From positions 31,830-95,829 of the forward strand of contig CAVOSA010000036.1 of the NCBI GenBank assembly GCA_963698735.1: a stretch of DNA of 64,000 bases. Reading direction: 5' to 3'. Both the position numbers and the translations under genes were made by a program. The notes beneath the pieces are model-generated. The model did not search any database, was not told the origin of the DNA, and was given only the letters and a program-made list of their open reading frames with translations. The stretch comes from RPQJ01 sp963698735 (lineage in GTDB: Bacteria; Pseudomonadota; Gammaproteobacteria; Steroidobacterales; Steroidobacteraceae). Position 1 is the first letter of the stretch. The number at the start of each line of letters is the position of its first letter. Of this stretch, positions 36,903 through 44,468 are shown piece by piece.

Positions 36903-38894
36903 TCAGAGCAGGCCGGCCGCGACCCCGGCCACGTGGCCGGCGGTAAAGCCGAAATGCTCGAAGAGTCTCTTGGCCGGCGCCGAGGCGCCGAACGTGTCCA
37001 TGCCGACGACGGCGCCGTCGAGGCCGACGTAGCGCCACCAGCCATCACGCGAACCCGCCTCGATGGCGACACGTTTCGTGCCCGCCGGCAGCACGCTGGC
37101 GCGGTAGGCGGCGTCCTGCGCATCGAACAGGCTGGTGCACGGCATGGAGACCACGCGCACGCGGCGGCCCTGCGCAGTCAACAGCTTCGCAGCCTCGACC
37201 GCAACGCCGACTTCGGAACCCGTCGCGATCAGCACGCACTCAGGCGCGCCATCGCTGTCGACGAGCACGTAGCCGCCGCGCTTGACTGCCGCGACCTGCT
37301 GCGGCGTGCGCGGCATGAGCGGCAGCGCCTGGCGCGTCAGCACCAGGCTCGTCGGGCCGTCGGCGTGGTCGATCGCGTCAGCCCACGCGACTGCCGTCTC
37401 CACGGTATCGCAAGGGCGCCAGAGGCGCATGTTCGGGATCAGGCGCAGGCTCGCGACGTGCTCGACGGGCTGGTGCGTGGGACCGTCCTCGCCGAGGCCG
37501 ATCGAGTCGTGCGTGAACACGAGCACGACGCGCTGCTTCATCAACGCCGACATGCGCAGCGCGTTGCGCGCGTAGTCGGAGAAGACGAGGAACGTGCCGC
37601 CGTAGGGAATGAAGCCGCCGTGCAGCGCGACTCCGTTCATCATCGCGCACATCCCGAATTCGCGCACGCCGTAGTGGACGTAGTTGCCGCCGTCAGCCGG
37701 ATCGACGACGGACTTCGACAATTTGTGGTTCGTGTTGTTGGAACCGGTGAGGTCGGCCGAGCCGCCCAGCATCTCCGGGATCGCGGCGCCCAGGACGTTC
37801 AGCACCTGTTGCGACGAAGATCGCGTGGCGAGCGCCGCGGGCTTCTCGATCGTCGCCGCGACGAAGTCCTGCAGTTTCTCATGCCAGCCGGCGGGCAGTT
37901 CGCCACGCAGGCGACGCTCGAACTCGGCCGCGAGTTCAGGATGCGCGGCACGATACGCAGACAACCGCTGCTGCCAGCTCTTCTCCGCTGCGGCCCCCCT
38001 GGTCCTGGCGTCCCAGCCCGCGCGGATCTCGTCGGGCACGACGAACGGGGGTGCGGTCCAGCCGAGCCTTTCACGCGCGGCCGCGACTTCGGCTTCGCCG
38101 AGCGGCGCGCCGTGCGTCGCTTCGGTGCCCTGCTTGTTCGGCGCACCCCAGCCGATGATCGTCTTGCAGCAGATCAGGGTCGGGCGCTGTGTTTCGGCCT
38201 TCGCAGCCTTGATGGCGACTTCGATCGCGGCGGCGTCATGGCCGTCGACACCGGGCACCACCTGCCAGCCATAGGCCTCGAACCGCTTGGGCGTGTCGTC
38301 CGTGAACCAGCCGTGCACCTCGCCGTCGATCGAGATCCCGTTGTCGTCGTAGAAGCAGATCAGCTTGCCGAGCTTGAGCGTGCCGGCCAGCGAACAGGCT
38401 TCGTGCGAGACGCCTTCCATGAGGCAGCCGTCGCCCAGGAATACGTAGGTGCGGTGGTCGACGATCTCATGGCCGGGCCGGTTGAAGGACGCGCCGAGCA
38501 GCTTCTCGGCGAGCGCCATGCCGACGGCGTTGGCGAGCCCCTGGCCGAGGGGCCCGGTCGTGGTCTCGATGCCGAGGTGCGGATCGACCTCCGGGTGGCC
38601 CGCCGTGTGCGAGCCGAACTGGCGGAAATTGCCGAGGTCCTCGAGCGTGAGCGGGTAGCCCGTCAGGTGCAGCAGCGAATAGAGCAGCATCGAGCCGTGC
38701 CCGTTGGAGAGTACGAAGCGGTCGCGATCGGCCCATTGCGGGTTGCCGGGGTTGTGCTTGAGGTGGTCGTTCCAGAGGACCTGGGCGATGTCAGCCATGC
38801 CCATGGGCATGCCCGGATGACCCGAATTGGCCTTCTGGACCGCATCCATGCTCAACGCGCGAATGGCGTTGGCGAGCTGCCGGCGTGTGGGCAT
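36903..38894 (-). CDS. tkt: Transketolase
   Basis: Thiamine-diphosphate enzyme of the pentose phosphate pathway. Read from the ATG at 38894 (GAGGG site), 663 residues. The domain order is standard: N-terminal ThDP domain (NSGHPGMPMGMADIAQVLW; VFLGDGCLMEGVSHEA and FYDDNGISIDG), pyrimidine domain (THDSIGLGEDGPTHQPVEH), C-terminal domain. An open frame continues nine residues upstream but lacks a site. It is the first gene of the glycolytic series. Confidence 0.96.
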   Translation of the reverse strand: MPTRRQLANAIRALSMDAVQKANSGHPGMPMGMADIAQVLWNDHLKHNPGNPQWADRDRFVLSNGHGSMLLYSLLHLTGYPLTLEDLGNFRQFGSHTAGHPEVDPHLGIETTTGPLGQGLANAVGMALAEKLLGASFNRPGHEIVDHRTYVFLGDGCLMEGVSHEACSLAGTLKLGKLICFYDDNGISIDGEVHGWFTDDTPKRFEAYGWQVVPGVDGHDAAAIEVAIKAAKAETQRPTLICCKTIIGWGAPNKQGTEATHGAPLGEAEVAAARERLGWTAPPFVVPDEIRAGWDARTRGAAAEKSWQQRLSAYRAAHPELAAEFERRLRGELPAGWHEKLQDFVAATIEKPAALATRSSSQQVLNVLGAAIPEMLGGSADLTGSNNTNHKLSKSVVDPADGGNYVHYGVREFGMCAMMNGVALHGGFIPYGGTFLVFSDYARNALRMSALMKQRVVLVFTHDSIGLGEDGPTHQPVEHVASLRLIPNMRLWRPCDTVETAVAWADAIDHADGPTSLVLTRQALPLMPRTPQQVAAVKRGGYVLVDSDGAPECVLIATGSEVGVAVEAAKLLTAQGRRVRVVSMPCTSLFDAQDAAYRASVLPAGTKRVAIEAGSRDGWWRYVGLDGAVVGMDTFGASAPAKRLFEHFGFTAGHVAGVAAGLL

Positions 38895-39046
38895 CGTGAA
38901 CCCTCGTGGAAATCCCGGCATTTTACCGTCCGGGCAGCGCCCGGGTCACACGAAATATGTCCAATCGAGGGCCTCGCGGACCCGTGCATGTCCGGGATTG
39001 ACATCACGCAAGATTGAAAGTGCATCAGGAACATTCGGCTCCGCCT

Positions 39047-39052
39047 TATAAT
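39047..39052 (+). promoter_or_regulatory. Candidate -10 element of metK
   Basis: A perfect TATAAT, 32 bases before the metK ATG, in the 189-base tkt-metK divergent gap. The -35 position is poor. A TTGACA at 38998-39003 lies too far upstream to pair with it. Confidence 0.45.
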
Positions 39053-39083
39053 TCACGGCTGTTTGACCAAGGAAGTCCCACGC

Positions 39084-40310
39084 ATGTCGACCGGTTACCT
39101 GTTCACGTCGGAGTCCGTCTCGGAAGGCCATCCGGACAAGGTGGCGGACCAGATTTCGGATGCGGTGCTCGACGCGCTGATCTCACAGGACAAGCGCTCA
39201 CGCGTGGCCTGCGAAACGCTGGTCAAGACCGGCGTGGCGATCGTCGCCGGTGAAGTCACCACGGAAGCCTGGGTCGACCTCGAGGACCTGGTCCGCGGCG
39301 TCATCACCGACATCGGCTACACCTCGTCGCACGTCGGTTTCGACGGCCGCACCTGCGGCGTCATCAACATCATCGGCAAGCAGTCGCCCGACATCGCGAT
39401 GGGCGTGGACCGGTCCAAGCCGGAGGAACAGGGCGCCGGGGACCAGGGCCTGATGTTCGGTTACGCCAGCAACGAAACGCCGAGCCTGATGCCGGCGCCG
39501 ATTTGCTATGCGCACCGGCTCGTCGAGCGCCAGGCCGAAGTCCGCAAGAACAACCTGCTGCCATGGCTGCGCCCGGACGCGAAGTCCCAGGTCACCTGCC
39601 GCTATGAAGACGGCAAGGTCACCGGGCTCGACGCCGTGGTGCTCTCCACGCAGCACGACCCGGACGTGAAGCTCGAAGACCTGCGCGAAGCCGTGATGGA
39701 ACTCGTCATCAAGCACGTGCTGCCGAAGGAATGGCTGAACAAGGACACCAAGTTCCACATCAACCCGACGGGCAACTTCGTCATTGGCGGCCCGGTCGGC
39801 GACTGCGGCCTCACTGGCCGCAAGATCATCGTCGACAGCTACGGCGGCATGGCCCGCCACGGCGGCGGCGCGTTCTCCGGCAAGGACCCCTCCAAGGTGG
39901 ACCGTTCTGCCGCCTACGCGGCACGTTATGTCGCCAAGAACCTCGTGGCGGCTGGCCTCGCCGACCGTTGCGAAATCCAGGTGTCCTACGCGATCGGCGT
40001 GGCTGAGCCGACCTCGATCACGGTCGACACGTTCGGCACCGGCAAGGTGAGCCAGGACCGGCTCGAACAGCTGGTGCGCGCGCACTTCGACCTGCGCCCG
40101 TACGGCATCATCAAGATGCTCGACCTCGTCCACCCGATGTACCGCGCGACGGCGTCCTACGGCCATTTCGGCCGTGATCCGGTCCACATGACGTACAAGT
40201 GGAAGGAAAACATCGCGGGCAAGCGCGTCGAAAAGAGCGAGGCCTTCACCGCCTTCACCTGGGAGAAGACGGACAAGGCGGAGGCACTCCGGAAAGATGC
40301 AGGGCTCTGA
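39084..40310 (+). CDS. metK: S-adenosylmethionine synthetase
   Basis: Makes SAM from methionine and ATP. The ATG at 39084 (site GGAAG) gives 408 residues starting STGYLFTSESVSEGHPDKVA; an in-frame TTG 21 bases earlier is unlikely. Other motifs are GAGDQGLMFGYA (substrate loop region) and GGGAFSGKDPSKVDRSAAYA. The product SAM feeds methylation, whose by-product is removed by AhcY encoded next. Confidence 0.97.
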   Translation: MSTGYLFTSESVSEGHPDKVADQISDAVLDALISQDKRSRVACETLVKTGVAIVAGEVTTEAWVDLEDLVRGVITDIGYTSSHVGFDGRTCGVINIIGKQSPDIAMGVDRSKPEEQGAGDQGLMFGYASNETPSLMPAPICYAHRLVERQAEVRKNNLLPWLRPDAKSQVTCRYEDGKVTGLDAVVLSTQHDPDVKLEDLREAVMELVIKHVLPKEWLNKDTKFHINPTGNFVIGGPVGDCGLTGRKIIVDSYGGMARHGGGAFSGKDPSKVDRSAAYAARYVAKNLVAAGLADRCEIQVSYAIGVAEPTSITVDTFGTGKVSQDRLEQLVRAHFDLRPYGIIKMLDLVHPMYRATASYGHFGRDPVHMTYKWKENIAGKRVEKSEAFTAFTWEKTDKAEALRKDAGL

Positions 40311-40361
40311 CGAGCCCTGTTGAGGGGTTAGGGGTTCGTCGGAAGTGACGACCCTAACCCC
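40301..40361 (+). repeat. Inverted repeats after metK
   Basis: Two stems follow one another. AGGGCTC/GAGCCCT (40301-40307 with 40312-40318) holds the metK stop codon in its loop. Then 40324-40340 pairs with 40347-40361 (GGGGTTAGGG against CCCTAACCCC) with a two-base bulge. The second is followed by repeated ACCCCT units and a short T-run (40379-40383), so it may terminate metK before the riboswitch region. Confidence 0.6.
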
Positions 40362-40418
40362 TGACCCCTTCCCGACCCCTTTTGGCTGCTGGGGCAGCTG
40401 TGTATCATTGCGCCCCCG

Positions 40419-40488
40419 CCCGAGGAGCGCTGCAACGGACCTTCCTGTCCGCCAGGCTCGGGCCTTGGGTTTACCCAACCGCGCTCGC
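40419..40488 (+). promoter_or_regulatory. S-adenosylhomocysteine (SAH) riboswitch
   Basis: The SAH riboswitch core is readable. P1 is CCCGAG (40419-40424) with CTCGGG (40457-40462). GGAGCGCTGCAACGG follows P1; a small hairpin is formed by GGAC and GTCC (40437-40440 with 40447-40450). The pseudoknot pairs GAGCGC (40425-40430) with GCGCTC (40481-40486). It lies about 95 bases upstream of ahcY. In this class SAH binding raises expression of the SAH-degrading gene. A weak -10 (TATCAT, 40403-40408) precedes it. Confidence 0.92.
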
Positions 40489-40582
40489 TGAACCACGTGG
40501 TGTCGTTCAGGCGAGCGAGAAGAGCGAATCCCCCCTCGCCGGCTGTTCGAATGGCCACGGTCCACCGAGAGAGGATCGTCCG

Positions 40583-42004
40583 ATGAATGCTGCAGTAATT
40601 TCTTCGAAGCCGGGCCAGGACTACGTCGTGGCCGACCTTGCGCTCGCCGACTGGGGCCGCAAGGAGATGGTCATTGCCGAGTCCGAAATGCCGGGCCTGA
40701 TGGCCATCCGCAAGGAGTTCGGCAAGGTGCAGCCGCTCAAGGGCGCGCGCATCGCCGGCTCGCTGCACATGACCATCCAGACCGCGATGCTGATCGACAC
40801 GCTCAAGGCGCTCGGCGCCGACGTGCGCTGGGCCTCCTGCAACATCTATTCGACCCAGGATCACGCCGCTGCCTACGTCGCCGCGACCGGCACGCCGGTC
40901 TTTGCCTACAAGGGCGAGACCCTCGACGACTACTGGGAATACACCCACCGCATCTTCGAATGGCCCAACGGCCAGATGGCCAACATGATCCTCGACGACG
41001 GCGGCGACGCCACGTTGCTGCTCATGCTCGGCACGCGGGCCGAGACGGACGGGTCGGTGATCTCCAAGCCGACGAACGAGGAAGAGACCGCGCTGTACGC
41101 CTCGATCCGCAAGCGCCTCGAGTCCAGCCCGGGCTGGTATTCGAAGCGACTCGCGCAGATCCAGGGCGTCACCGAAGAGACGACCACGGGCGTGAAGCGC
41201 CTGTACGAGGTTGCGAAGAAGGGCCAGCTGCCGTTCCCGGCGATCAACGTCAACGACTCGGTGACCAAGTCGAAGTTCGACAACCTCTACGGCTGCCGTG
41301 AGTCGCTCGTCGACGCGATCAAGCGCGCCACCGACGTCATGATCGCCGGCAAGGTCGCGGTCGTGGCGGGTTACGGCGACGTGGGCAAGGGCTCGGCGGA
41401 ATCGCTGCGCGCCCTCTCGGCGCAGGTGTGGATCACCGAAATCGACCCGATCTGCGCGCTGCAGGCGGCGATGGAAGGCTACCGCGTCGTGACCATGGAC
41501 GAGGCCTGCGACAAGGCCGACATCTTCGTCACTGCGACCGGCAACGTGAACGTGATCAACCACGAGCACATGAAGCGGATGCGCAACCAGGCCATCGTCT
41601 GCAACATCGGCCACTTCGACAGCGAGATCGAGATCGCCTCGCTCAAGCAGTACCAGTGGGAGAACATCAAGCCGCAGGTCGATCACGTGATCTTCCCCGA
41701 CGGCAAGCGCCTGATCGTGCTGGCGGAGGGCCGGCTGGTGAACCTCGGTTGCGGGACGGGACACCCGTCGTTCGTGATGTCGAACTCGTTCACCAACCAG
41801 GTGCTGGCCCAGATCGAACTGTTCCAGCAGGGTGCGAAGTACGGCAAGCAGGTGTACGTACTGCCGAAGCACCTCGACGAGAAGGTCGCACAGCTGCACC
41901 TCGAGCGCATCGGCGTGAAGCTGACCACGCTCACCGCGGAGCAGTCGGCCTATCTCGGCCTGCCGGTGGAAGGCCCGTTCAAGACCGACCAGTACCGCTA
42001 CTAG
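40583..42004 (+). CDS. ahcY: S-adenosylhomocysteine hydrolase
   Basis: NAD-dependent cytoplasmic enzyme that splits SAH into homocysteine and adenosine, relieving product inhibition of methyltransferases. The ATG at 40583 follows GAGAGGAT and leaves room for the riboswitch leader; 473 residues. Motifs include the N-terminal CNIYSTQDHAAAYVA, the NAD-binding VAGYGDVGKGSAESLRALSA and the C-terminal FKTDQYRY typical of the family. Confidence 0.97.
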   Translation: MNAAVISSKPGQDYVVADLALADWGRKEMVIAESEMPGLMAIRKEFGKVQPLKGARIAGSLHMTIQTAMLIDTLKALGADVRWASCNIYSTQDHAAAYVAATGTPVFAYKGETLDDYWEYTHRIFEWPNGQMANMILDDGGDATLLLMLGTRAETDGSVISKPTNEEETALYASIRKRLESSPGWYSKRLAQIQGVTEETTTGVKRLYEVAKKGQLPFPAINVNDSVTKSKFDNLYGCRESLVDAIKRATDVMIAGKVAVVAGYGDVGKGSAESLRALSAQVWITEIDPICALQAAMEGYRVVTMDEACDKADIFVTATGNVNVINHEHMKRMRNQAIVCNIGHFDSEIEIASLKQYQWENIKPQVDHVIFPDGKRLIVLAEGRLVNLGCGTGHPSFVMSNSFTNQVLAQIELFQQGAKYGKQVYVLPKHLDEKVAQLHLERIGVKLTTLTAEQSAYLGLPVEGPFKTDQYRY

Positions 42005-42059
42005 CCCAGCGCGCCGGCCCTGGCCCGCGAGGGGTTGGGAGCAAGGCGTCAGCCTGAAG

Positions 42060-42087
42060 ACGGCCGCCATGAGGCGGCCGTTTTCTT
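42060..42087 (+). terminator. Rho-independent terminator of ahcY
   Basis: Nine-base stem ACGGCCGCC / GGCGGCCGT with loop ATGA, followed by TTTCTTT, 56 bases after the ahcY stop. Confidence 0.85.
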
Positions 42088-42276
42088 TACTCGACATAAC
42101 GTGGCCCGGTTTCCCGGTCGACAGGCATGTCCGCGCCGCAGCGAGCCAGCGGATGCCGTTACGTCTCCCGATCTGTGACGTGGCACAAGGTCGAGAAATG
42201 CACCTTATTTACACTCCCGTGTGCAAAAGCCACTGAGCCCGGCGCATTGGCTCGGCATCCTGACAGGAGGGTTCCC

Positions 42277-44109
42277 TTGGCCGCGATACCTGCGCCCGCT
42301 CACGCGCAACCGATCCCCGCACTGGCTGAGCAGCCGAACAACTCGCATTCACCGCGCGTCGAAATCATCGCCCTGACCGGCGATGACGCGCTGCTCGAGC
42401 AGATCGGCCAAGCCCTGGATGGCGAAGCGACGTTTCGGCACGTGGAGTCGGTCGATGCCGCCCGTGAATTCATCCGGCCAATGCGACCGTGCGTGCTGCT
42501 GCTGGATGCGCGAGGCCATCAGGATCTTCCGGCCACAGTCGAAAGCGTGCAGTCGCCCGACGGCGCTTGCATCGTCATCGTGCTTGCGACACCTGACGAG
42601 AGCGCAAACGTCGCGCGTTCCCTCAAGGGGTCGGCAACCTTCGCCATTCTGTCGATTCCCGTCGCTCAGGCCCAGGCGATCGCCGTCCTCGAGGGTGCGT
42701 GCGAGGAAGCCCAGGCTCGACTCACCCTGGCTGAGCAGGCTGTCATCAAGCCGACCGTCGCCACCGCCTCGCAGGTCACGATAACACCGCCACTGGCGGG
42801 TGACCTGCCCCTATCCGAGCCTGCGCCGGCCGTTGTCGCGCCTTCGTCAACACGTACGATGGACCTGCAGGGCAGCTCTGTTCCTCCATCGCGGAAAGCC
42901 ACAACCAGTGCCGCAGGTTCGGTGGGCGGCAGCAGGCGGCAAACCCGGTCCCTGATGCTGGCCGGTGTTGTGCTCATCGTGATCACCGCGGCGTGGTTGT
43001 CGTTGCGTGCACCGAACACGGACGATCGCGCTCGAACGACCGCTGCCGCGCCGGAGAGCCATGTCGCCCGGCCCGCCATTGCACGACCGGCGACGGACGC
43101 GGCGGCTGTCCTGGAAGGCTCGAGCGAGGAACTCCTGGACAGGGCGCGAGTTGCAATGAGCGCGCGTCACTACACCGATCCCGAAGGCGACAACGCCCTC
43201 GCCTACTTCCGTGCAGTCCTTGCGCAGGATCCCGACAACGACGAAGCCACGGAAGGACTGCAGCGCATCGGCGTCCTGCTCGATGAGCGACTGCAGTCGG
43301 AACTCACCCAGCGCCGGCTCAACGACGCCGCAGCAACGCTCGTCCAGCTCAAGCTCATCCGGCGGGGCGACCCGGCGCTGTCGCAGATCGACGCGCAACT
43401 CTCGGAAGCACAGGTCGCGGCGGCGATCGACGCGGGAAACATCGAACGAGCCAGTCAATTGCTGCGTCAGGCGTCACAGCTGGGCACGCTGCCCGAAGCG
43501 AGCGCCGCGCGCTGGCGTGACGAAATCAGTCGCCGGCAGGGCGACTCGCGTGCGCAATCGCTGGCGCAACTGGTCTCGACGCGAATCCGCGAAGGGAAAC
43601 TGGTCGACCCGGCCACGGACAGCGCGAAATTCTATCTCGCGAAATTGCGCAAGGTCGCATCGGACCCCAGGAGGTTGGCAGATGCAGCGACAGCCGAACT
43701 GCAACAGGCCGTCTTGCTCAAGATTCGCGAGACCGCGTCCCAGCCACGCGACGACCGGGAACGCTGGCTGGCCGAAGCAAGCGCGCTCGGCGTGAGCCCC
43801 ACCCGCATCGCCGCCGCGATGCGCGCCGCGCCACCGCCCGCCATCGTGCCACCGACCGTTTCGCAATCCGATCGACTCGCGCAACTGGTGCAGGATCGCA
43901 TCAATGAAGGGCGCTTGCTCGAACCATCGTCCGACAGCGCCCTTGCCTACCTGAACGCGCTGCGCGCCACGGATCCCTCCAGCAGCGTGACGCTGCCAGC
44001 ACCCGTTCGCTCGCCGACGCGCTGCTTCGAACGGGACGCAATGCACTGGCCGACCGCAACCTGGACGCGGCGCAGGCGTATGCCGCTGCGGCCAGGCGCC
44101 TCGGTCTGA
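42277..44109 (+). CDS. Pseudo-receiver / transmembrane / TonB-like protein, N-terminal part (frameshifted)
   Basis: First gene of the signalling cassette. I place the start at a TTG (42277) five bases after AGGAGGG; no other start has such a site. Residues about 20-140 look like a response-regulator receiver (VEIIALTGDD, VLLLDARG), but the final Lys-Pro is replaced by Ser-Ile-Pro. One membrane helix lies near 226-243. The presumed periplasmic part has three related repeats (near 283, 428 and 532), each of the type LAQLVxxRIxEGxLxxP, then DSALAYLxALR. The frame then fails: beyond about 43995 the neighbouring frame encodes RSLADALLRTGRNALADRN, leading to the TonB domain below. One missing base explains it; the joined gene 42277-44468 would give 730 residues. 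Confidence 0.8.
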   Translation: MAAIPAPAHAQPIPALAEQPNNSHSPRVEIIALTGDDALLEQIGQALDGEATFRHVESVDAAREFIRPMRPCVLLLDARGHQDLPATVESVQSPDGACIVIVLATPDESANVARSLKGSATFAILSIPVAQAQAIAVLEGACEEAQARLTLAEQAVIKPTVATASQVTITPPLAGDLPLSEPAPAVVAPSSTRTMDLQGSSVPPSRKATTSAAGSVGGSRRQTRSLMLAGVVLIVITAAWLSLRAPNTDDRARTTAAAPESHVARPAIARPATDAAAVLEGSSEELLDRARVAMSARHYTDPEGDNALAYFRAVLAQDPDNDEATEGLQRIGVLLDERLQSELTQRRLNDAAATLVQLKLIRRGDPALSQIDAQLSEAQVAAAIDAGNIERASQLLRQASQLGTLPEASAARWRDEISRRQGDSRAQSLAQLVSTRIREGKLVDPATDSAKFYLAKLRKVASDPRRLADAATAELQQAVLLKIRETASQPRDDRERWLAEASALGVSPTRIAAAMRAAPPPAIVPPTVSQSDRLAQLVQDRINEGRLLEPSSDSALAYLNALRATDPSSSVTLPAPVRSPTRCFERDAMHWPTATWTRRRRMPLRPGASV

Positions 44110-44120
44110 ACCCGGCCGAC

Positions 44121-44468
44121 GTGGACGTGCTCGAGCGGGGTGTCGCGGCGGCGCGCGCGAAGCCTGCGTCGCTGCAGCCGCCAGCGACTGAGTTGAAGCG
44201 GACGCGGTACGTGCCGCCTGAATACCCGCCGGACGCCCTGAAACGGCGCATCGGTGGCGAGGTGCGGGTGCGCATGACCGTGGACGCCGACGGCAGGGTC
44301 AAGTCGGCGGCCGTCGTGAACTCGAGCCCGGCCGACGTATTCGACCGGGCCGCACTCGATGCCGTCCGACGTTGGCGCTTCAAGCCACTCGCGGTCGACA
44401 ACCCGGACCTCGAGGCGACCGTGGTGACCAGCATCGTCTTCCGCCCCGACGACGTGAAAGCGCCATGA
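44121..44468 (+). CDS. TonB C-terminal domain, part of the preceding gene
   Basis: The 115-residue frame contains a complete TonB C-terminal domain: RYVPPEYPPDALKRRIGGEV, RMTVDADGRVKSAAVV and ALDAVRRWRFKPL. Such domains contact TonB boxes of outer-membrane proteins. The GTG at 44121 has no ribosome site, and upstream the same frame continues open to about 43980 with protein-like sequence, so this is the end of the pseudo-receiver/TonB protein split by a frameshift. Its stop overlaps the kinase start (ATGA). Confidence 0.8.
   Translation: MDVLERGVAAARAKPASLQPPATELKRTRYVPPEYPPDALKRRIGGEVRVRMTVDADGRVKSAAVVNSSPADVFDRAALDAVRRWRFKPLAVDNPDLEATVVTSIVFRPDDVKAP

Noticed and set aside
38895..39083. Possible SAM-responsive riboswitch in front of metK
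   Set aside because: The leader after the candidate -10 is only about 25 bases and shows no SAM aptamer elements.
42181..42205. TGGCAC ... TGCA resembling a sigma-54 promoter ahead of the TonB gene
   Set aside because: The distance between the GG and GC dinucleotides is about 17 rather than the required 10-11 bases.
42217..42237. TTTACAC ... GTGCAAA imperfect palindrome before the TonB gene
   Set aside because: Could be an operator, but it matches no known consensus and is unsupported by a second copy.
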